Below, piece by piece: positions 5,378 through 10,031 of a stretch of 10,031 nucleotides of DNA. The stretch covers positions 1 through 10,031 of the forward strand of contig JAGVEP010000390.1 of assembly GCA_020058145.1 (NCBI GenBank). The letters run 5' to 3'. The notes under the pieces are model-generated. The model was given only the letters and a program-made list of their open reading frames with translations. It was not told where the DNA came from and ran no database searches. Every line of letters begins with the position of its first letter. Positions within the stretch are counted from its first letter, which is position 1. The translations under genes and the position numbers were made by a program. This stretch comes from Phycisphaerae bacterium (GTDB lineage: Bacteria; Planctomycetota; Phycisphaerae; UBA1845; Fen-1342).

Positions 5378-7390
5378 ATGAGAGCTGCGAGCTGTTGCCA
5401 CCAGCAAGTTCGATCCTGCGGGGCCATGACATTCGCTGTGCTGCTGACTGTCCTGGGTGCCGCGACGGTCACTTGGGGCCAACTCTCCGCCGCCGACATC
5501 GCGGCGCTGCAGAAACAGGCCGCCGCCGAGGGTTGGACGTTCACCGTCACGGAGAATGACGCCACGCGGCAGCCGCTGGAGAACCTGTGCGGTTTCGTCG
5601 TGCCGGAGAACTGGCAGGAGCTGGCGCCGGTGGCGACGATCGTGCCGCAGCGCGATCTCCCGGCTGCTTGGGACTGGCGCAGCGTCGTCGGCACGGTGCC
5701 GATTCGCAACCAGGGCGGTTGCGGAAGCTGCTGGGCCTTCGGCACGCTGGGCCCGCTCGAGTTCAACATCCTGATCAAGGATGGAATCGTGGTCGACCTG
5801 TCCGAGCAGTGGCTGGTGAGTTGCAACAGCGACGGCTGGTCCTGCGCCGGCGGGTGGTGGGCGCATAGCTACCACCAGTGGAAGACCGACCCCTGTGCCG
5901 GGACCGGGGCGGTGCCGGAAGCGGATTTCCCGTACGTTGCATACAACGCGGCCTGCAACTGCCCTTACGAGCACACCTATTTGATCGATAGTTGGGCCAA
6001 CATCCAGGCTCCCCAGGGCGGTTCGATCACTGACGCGATAAAACAGGCCATTTTCGACTACGGGCCGGTCTCCGTGGCCCTCTACGCCGGCGGGGCTTTT
6101 CAGAGCTACGGCGGCGGTGTATTCAACGCTTGTGAATATGGCCAGATCAACCACGCTGTGACGCTCGTCGGATGGGATGACAATCTGGGGGCCGTCGGCG
6201 CGTGGCTGCTGCGTAACTCCTGGGGCACGTACTGGGGCGAAGGCGGGTACATGTGGATCGAGTACGGCTGCAACCAGGTCGGCTACAACCCGTGTTTCGT
6301 CAATTATGCCGGCTCGACGAAGATGCTCTTCGAGTACCCCGACGGCAAGCCGCTAGTGGTGCCGCCGAACCAGACGCTCGCGCTCCCCGTCAATATTCTG
6401 CCGAATCCCAATGAGCCCATCGCCGGGACCGAGCAACTGCACTACTCCATCAACGGGGCTGCCTACCAGGTCGTGCCGCTGACCCCGCTCGGCAACCACC
6501 AGTACCTCGCGACGTTTCCGCCGCGCGGCTGCCTGGACCAGTTTCGCTGGTACGTGAGCGCCGAGCAAGCCCCGGGGGACGTCCGTACCGATCCGCGTGG
6601 TGCCCCGCAGACGGCGAACATCACGACGGTTGCCGAGGGAGAATTCTTCCTCCTGGACGACAACTTCGAGGCGGACCACGGCTGGACCGTGCAGGCCAAC
6701 GCCACCAGCGGCAACTGGGAGCGCGGCATACCTGAGCTTAGCCAATACTGGAACGGCAGCCTGGGGCAGTGGATCACCACGCAGCCCGGGACCGGTCATT
6801 CCGGCAGCGGCGCGAAGTGCTACGTCACCGGCGCCGCCGCCGGGGCGGACTCCTGGGCCAATGATGTGGATGCGGGTCCGACCGTGCTGCTCTCTCCGAC
6901 GCTCAACCTCTATAACCGCGACGGGACCATCAGCTTCTGGTACTGGTACTACGGCAACAGCACGGCCGACCGCCTGGACATCGCGCTGACCAACAACGGG
7001 GGGTCAAGCTGGGCCTATCTGCCGTACGTCAATACGCCGCACGACTGGACCTACATTGAATTCAAGGTCAGCGATTTCATGGCGCCCACCGCCAACGTGA
7101 AGGTACGTTTCCGCGCGCTGGACTTTGCTCCGGACTCGCTGGTCGAGGCCCTCGTCGACGACTTCAAGGTCTACACGATCGGATGTGATCCGACCCAACT
7201 TATCGGCGACATGAACTGCGACGGTTGGGTGGACTTTGACGACATCAACCCGTTTGTGGTGGCGATTACGGACCAGGTCCTGTATGAGACTGTGTACCCG
7301 GGTTGCCACTGGCTCAACGGCGACTGCAACCAGGACGGCACGGTGGACTTCGAGGATATCAACGGGTTTGTCGTGTTGATCGCCGGCTAG
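5378..7390 (+). CDS. Secreted C1A (papain-family) cysteine protease with dockerin-like tag
   Basis: This 670-residue exported endopeptidase has all papain-family catalytic residues: Q112 (oxyanion hole) and C118 in NQGGCGSCWAF, H259 in INHAVTLVGWDD, and N280 in LLRNSWGTYWGEGGYMW. The signal peptide's hydrophobic core is at 18-34, with an unusually long 17-residue start. A short pro-region follows (about 35-94), and mature sequence begins near LPAAWDWR (94-101). After the catalytic domain come an Ig-like beta segment (about 320-420), then a MAM-like/jelly-roll segment (about 425-600, DDNFEADHGWTV...). Two EF-hand-like dockerin repeats end the protein: GDMNCDGWVDFDDINPFV (610-627) and GDCNQDGTVDFEDINGFV (648-665). 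Type I dockerin-like tails of this wording recur, from memory, in Phycisphaerae. They may anchor the enzyme to a surface scaffold. The substrate is unknown. Confidence 0.92.
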   Translation: MRAASCCHQQVRSCGAMTFAVLLTVLGAATVTWGQLSAADIAALQKQAAAEGWTFTVTENDATRQPLENLCGFVVPENWQELAPVATIVPQRDLPAAWDWRSVVGTVPIRNQGGCGSCWAFGTLGPLEFNILIKDGIVVDLSEQWLVSCNSDGWSCAGGWWAHSYHQWKTDPCAGTGAVPEADFPYVAYNAACNCPYEHTYLIDSWANIQAPQGGSITDAIKQAIFDYGPVSVALYAGGAFQSYGGGVFNACEYGQINHAVTLVGWDDNLGAVGAWLLRNSWGTYWGEGGYMWIEYGCNQVGYNPCFVNYAGSTKMLFEYPDGKPLVVPPNQTLALPVNILPNPNEPIAGTEQLHYSINGAAYQVVPLTPLGNHQYLATFPPRGCLDQFRWYVSAEQAPGDVRTDPRGAPQTANITTVAEGEFFLLDDNFEADHGWTVQANATSGNWERGIPELSQYWNGSLGQWITTQPGTGHSGSGAKCYVTGAAAGADSWANDVDAGPTVLLSPTLNLYNRDGTISFWYWYYGNSTADRLDIALTNNGGSSWAYLPYVNTPHDWTYIEFKVSDFMAPTANVKVRFRALDFAPDSLVEALVDDFKVYTIGCDPTQLIGDMNCDGWVDFDDINPFVVAITDQVLYETVYPGCHWLNGDCNQDGTVDFEDINGFVVLIAG

Positions 7391-7432
7391 ATCGGAAGGG
7401 GGGGCGGTCGCCGTTACCATTTCGCCCCAGCT

Positions 7433-7454
7433 CGCACGAGCAGATTCTCGTGCG
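7433..7454 (+). terminator. Possible terminator hairpin after the cysteine protease
   Basis: CGCACGAG (7433-7440) and CTCGTGCG (7447-7454) form a perfect 8-bp stem with a 6-base loop, 43 bases after the stop codon. No T-run follows, so it would be a weak intrinsic terminator or an mRNA-end stabiliser. A second pairing, GGGGCG (7401-7406) with CGCCCC (7423-7428), lies just before it. Confidence 0.35.
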
Positions 7455-7538
7455 CTCGCCCCCACCCGTTGACGCACGTTATGATAGCGGCTGCGCGGTT
7501 GCGCTAAACGGGCAGTGCCCCAGCGTCACAATTCGGTT

Positions 7539-7562
7539 GCCCGGCATCTTGCACTGCCGGGC
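7539..7562. repeat. 8-bp palindrome overlapping a promoter -35 box
   Basis: GCCCGGCA (7539-7546) and TGCCGGGC (7555-7562) are perfect inverted repeats around the 8-base spacer TCTTGCAC. The spacer contains the proposed -35 box of the metallopeptidase gene. A protein bound to this dyad would cover the promoter, so it is a candidate operator. It could also be an incidental GC-rich hairpin. Confidence 0.45.
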
Positions 7563-7577
7563 GGACAGTGCTTTAAT
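7549..7577 (+). promoter_or_regulatory. Possible promoter of the metallopeptidase gene
   Basis: TTGCAC (7549-7554) and TTTAAT (7572-7577) are separated by 17 bases. The -10 matches at 5 of 6 positions, but the -35 is weak beyond TTG. The predicted start is near 7584, giving a leader of about 45 bases before the GTG at 7629. Confidence 0.5.
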
Positions 7578-7616
7578 AGTGGAGTAACCCCCCACAGATC
7601 AGATGGTCGCGTAATC

Positions 7617-7620
7617 GGAG
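7617..7620 (+). promoter_or_regulatory. Ribosome binding site deciding the GTG start
   Basis: GGAG lies eight bases before GTG at 7629. The later in-frame ATGs (7665, 7692, 7722) have weaker upstream signals; 7722 is preceded only by a distant GGGA. This supports 7629, although 7722 would give a more usual signal-peptide length. Confidence 0.45.
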
Positions 7621-7628
7621 TTCACGCC

Positions 7629-10031
7629 GTGTCTCAGCAGTTCCCCTCCTCGCTCGCGTCTCTGATGACAATTCGGCATACCAACGCGGCAATGCCGCTG
7701 GCTCTGGGACCCGCCCGCTCCATGAAGTCGCGCTCAGTCCCGCACAACACCTTCGACCTGTGCCGGGCCGCAGTGACAGTGGCGGCCCTCGTTTCAGTCT
7801 TGGGACCGGTCCCGATTATCTCGGCTCAATCTGTGCCGGATACCCCAAGGGCTACCCGCTGGGCGGCGACTCCGGTGCAACCGAGACGAGGTATTATTGA
7901 ATGCGACCTCCCGCCCGAAGTCGTTCGGGGGATCCATGCGACGAACCTCTGGAGTGACGGCAACGTGCCCTTCGTCTTCAGCTCGAACGTGATACCTGAC
8001 AACGAGCAACGTGCTATCGACGCCATGCACGAGATCGAGTCGGTATGCGGTGTGCGCTTCGTCCCGCGGGATGAAGAACCCAACTACATTTTCATCCTGA
8101 ATTCGGACAGCAACTGGGCCCACGTTGGGATGATCGGGGGCGAACAGGAGGTCCATATCCTCAACTGGGAGAATCACTACACGATCGTCAATGAGTTGTT
8201 GCACGCGCTCGGCCTCTGGCACGAGCACCAGCGCGCCGATCGTGACTCATATGTCCGAATCGAATGGGATAACATCGAACCTGCTGAGTACCACAATTTC
8301 GAGCAGCCGAATGGGGCGACCGATTTTGGCGCGTACGATTTCGGCTCGGTCATGCACTATCATGCCTGCAACTTCTCGCTTTGCGGCTCTTGTTTACCAT
8401 CTGACCCCGAGTGCCGCACGATTACCGTGCTCCCGCCTAATGAAGGCCAACAAGACCAGATTGGCCTGTGGGATGAACTCAGCGACGGCGACAAGGCCGT
8501 GCTGGCCCAGCTTTACGGAACCAGCGGCGACTGCCCGGTGTCACGCTACGACAACGTCCAGATTCCGGACGACCCCGACGGCTGCTGGGTTGGCGGCTAC
8601 GGCTTTGGCCGCTACGCGGTTGAGATTAACAGTTCTCAGTGTCCAGGTGACATCGTTTGCCGCGTCGAGTACCGCATTAACGTGTTTAGCGAATGGCTGC
8701 CGGATCTGCATGTGCAGATCAACAATGACGCGCACCCGATTGGCGACGGCAAGACCGTCTGGTATCGCGAAGGTGACGGGGAAAACGGTACCGACGGCGG
8801 AGAAGATGACGATACTGAAAGTGACCACGACATCGAGCTAGGTTGGCGAACCACAAGCTGGTTCAACGACGACCCAGTCAGCGGCACATGGTACCTCGAT
8901 GTCTGGGACGAATGTCCTGGGCCAGACCCCGATTTTAATCAGGTACAATCGCTGGAACTCCGCGTATATTGGAACTGCTCCTCGCCGCCAGTGATCACCG
9001 ACCACGGCACCGTTCCCAGCAGCGGACCTTTCGATGAGCCTTTCGACTACTTCGTTGAGCTGCACGACGATGACGGAGATGCCGTTCAGGTCACGCTGGA
9101 GGTTCGCGATCCGTCCTCAGGATGGTGGGAAGGCCAGGGAACTCGATCCGTCGGCGGAAGCGGTACGGCGACCTGGGCAGATCGAACGCCGTTCGAGGTC
9201 GATGATATCGGCATGACCGCTCAGTACCGGTTCCAGTACAGCGACCCATTCACACCCGGAACATGGGGACCCTATGCGGGGCCGACAATAGTAAACCGGG
9301 CACCCTCGGCTCAGCATGTCAGCGTTAGCACGCCCAAGAACACGGCGATCGACATCACGCTCAGCGGGAGCGACCCGGACGGCCAGGATCTGGACTACAT
9401 CATCATGTCACTGCCGACCGACGGCACGCTGAGCGATCCTGGCGCTGGGCAGATTGCGAGCACGCCATACACGCTCCACAGTAAGGGCAACATTACTATT
9501 CATGCGCCGGACGCGGGATTTCAGGGCGCCGAGGCGTTTGAGTACCGCGTAAGCGACTCGTTCGACGAAAGTAACACGGCGATCGTTAGCATTGAGGTAT
9601 ACAATCGCGCGCCCACTGCTCACGATGTCAGCGTTAGTACGCAGTTGGACTATCCGGTAAACCTTACTCTCGAAGCCACGGACCCGGACTGGACGGACGT
9701 GCTTTCTTACGTCGTGACGTCGCTGCCCGAACTTGGCATCCTAATCGAGCCAGAGGTAGGCCCAATTACTACGATACCACATATCCTCGCGAATCATGGG
9801 CGACTGGTCACATATGTGCCGGAGCCTGGGTATGTTGGCCCTGTTGTGTTTAGGTTTCTTGCTGATGATAGCACCAGTCAGAGTAATGAGGCCACAGCCA
9901 ACATCAATGTTCAGTACCCCATCGTCTGGGACGGTGGAGGAGTGGATGAGTCGTGGTTTACGGCGGGGAATTGGAGCACTGACGCGGTGCCGACGGTGTT
10001 TGACAGCGTGCGTTTCGATGGAACGTCGTCG
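7629..10031 (+). CDS. Astacin-like metallopeptidase homologue, multidomain, partial at 3' end
   Basis: The frame is open for 801 codons to the window edge with no stop. A signal peptide core lies at residues 47-66 (AAVTVAALVSVLGPVPIISA), after a long positively charged start if GTG 7629 is used. Residues about 86-297 form an astacin-type (M12A) domain: RGIIECDLPP, NWAHVGMIGGEQEVHI, the active-site helix NELLHALGLWHEHQR (188-202), and the Met-turn SVMHYH with M242 and Y244. The expected first zinc ligand His is N188, while E189, H192 and H198 remain. About 306-450 resembles a proprotein-convertase P-domain, with an acidic Gly/Asp loop at 381-401 that may bind calcium. An Ig-like stretch (451-555) and two cadherin-like repeats (556-658, 659-765) follow. 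The last residues, WDGGG...W...NW, begin a beta-repeat typical of large surface proteins. It is probably a large exported protein; whether it is proteolytically active is uncertain. Confidence 0.85.
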   Translation, partial: MSQQFPSSLASLMTIRHTNAAMPLALGPARSMKSRSVPHNTFDLCRAAVTVAALVSVLGPVPIISAQSVPDTPRATRWAATPVQPRRGIIECDLPPEVVRGIHATNLWSDGNVPFVFSSNVIPDNEQRAIDAMHEIESVCGVRFVPRDEEPNYIFILNSDSNWAHVGMIGGEQEVHILNWENHYTIVNELLHALGLWHEHQRADRDSYVRIEWDNIEPAEYHNFEQPNGATDFGAYDFGSVMHYHACNFSLCGSCLPSDPECRTITVLPPNEGQQDQIGLWDELSDGDKAVLAQLYGTSGDCPVSRYDNVQIPDDPDGCWVGGYGFGRYAVEINSSQCPGDIVCRVEYRINVFSEWLPDLHVQINNDAHPIGDGKTVWYREGDGENGTDGGEDDDTESDHDIELGWRTTSWFNDDPVSGTWYLDVWDECPGPDPDFNQVQSLELRVYWNCSSPPVITDHGTVPSSGPFDEPFDYFVELHDDDGDAVQVTLEVRDPSSGWWEGQGTRSVGGSGTATWADRTPFEVDDIGMTAQYRFQYSDPFTPGTWGPYAGPTIVNRAPSAQHVSVSTPKNTAIDITLSGSDPDGQDLDYIIMSLPTDGTLSDPGAGQIASTPYTLHSKGNITIHAPDAGFQGAEAFEYRVSDSFDESNTAIVSIEVYNRAPTAHDVSVSTQLDYPVNLTLEATDPDWTDVLSYVVTSLPELGILIEPEVGPITTIPHILANHGRLVTYVPEPGYVGPVVFRFLADDSTSQSNEATANINVQYPIVWDGGGVDESWFTAGNWSTDAVPTVFDSVRFDGTSS
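9294..9920 (+). repeat. Tandem cadherin-like repeats inside the metallopeptidase gene
   Basis: Two units of about 103 residues start with NRAPSAQHVSVST (9294) and NRAPTAHDVSVST (9603). At the DNA level 9309-9333 and 9618-9642 match at 22 of 25 bases, exactly 309 bases (103 codons) apart. Each unit has the DPD...L.Y......P..G.L pattern of cadherin-like or Ig-like stalk domains. The rest of the two units has diverged, so this is an old duplication. Confidence 0.75.

Noticed and set aside
5357..6154. 265-codon minus-strand frame opposite the cysteine protease
   Set aside because: It is antisense to the catalytic domain that contains the papain-family Cys, His and Asn motifs, and has no signature of its own.
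7469..7485. TTGACG next to TATGAT as a promoter
   Set aside because: The two boxes are only 5 bases apart, and neither has a partner at 16-18 bases. The TTGCAC/TTTAAT pair further on fits better.
8191..8841. 216-codon + frame inside the metallopeptidase gene
   Set aside because: It is a +1 shadow of the frame carrying the astacin motif. Its translation is rich in Ser, Thr, Ala and Arg with no domain.

Overview
The window looks like a piece of chromosome from a high-GC bacterium of the phylum Planctomycetota, probably class Phycisphaerae. That placement is an inference from protein features: a PEP-CTERM surface protein, a papain-family protease ending in a two-repeat dockerin-like tag (GDMNCDG.VDFDDINPFV), and a very large multidomain exported metallopeptidase. 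No rRNA, tRNA, insertion sequence or CRISPR array was recognised.

Layout. Positions 1-228 hold no supported gene but four consecutive inverted repeats, followed by a promoter whose predicted start site falls on or next to the tyrS ATG. tyrS (229-1518, +) encodes tyrosyl-tRNA synthetase and is followed 32 bases later by an RlmI-like SAM-dependent methyltransferase (1551-2531, +). These two form a likely translation-related operon. A B12-binding-type radical SAM protein (2550-4016, -) converges on them with only 18 bases between the coding regions. Positions 4017-4520 form a divergent intergenic region with a minus-strand promoter, a compact nested-palindrome element and a strong plus-strand promoter.

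The right half is an array of exported proteins, all on the + strand, each with its own promoter and mostly with its own ribosome binding site. They are a small PEP-CTERM protein (4521-5114) closed by a textbook terminator, a C1A cysteine protease with an Ig-like segment, a MAM-like/jelly-roll segment and a dockerin tag (5378-7390), and the 5' part of an astacin-like metallopeptidase (7629 to beyond the right edge). The last has a P-domain, tandem cadherin-like repeats and the start of a WDGG...NW-type repeat. Its frame is open to the end of the window, so it lacks a stop here.

How they fit together. The left half is housekeeping (tRNA charging and RNA modification) plus an orphan radical SAM enzyme of unknown substrate. 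The right half looks like cell-surface or secreted protein-handling machinery. The sorting machinery for the PEP-CTERM protein (exosortase) and any cohesin partner for the dockerin are not in the window. The most notable observation is that the metallopeptidase has Asn in place of the first zinc-ligand His of HExxHxxGxxHE, with the remaining motif intact.
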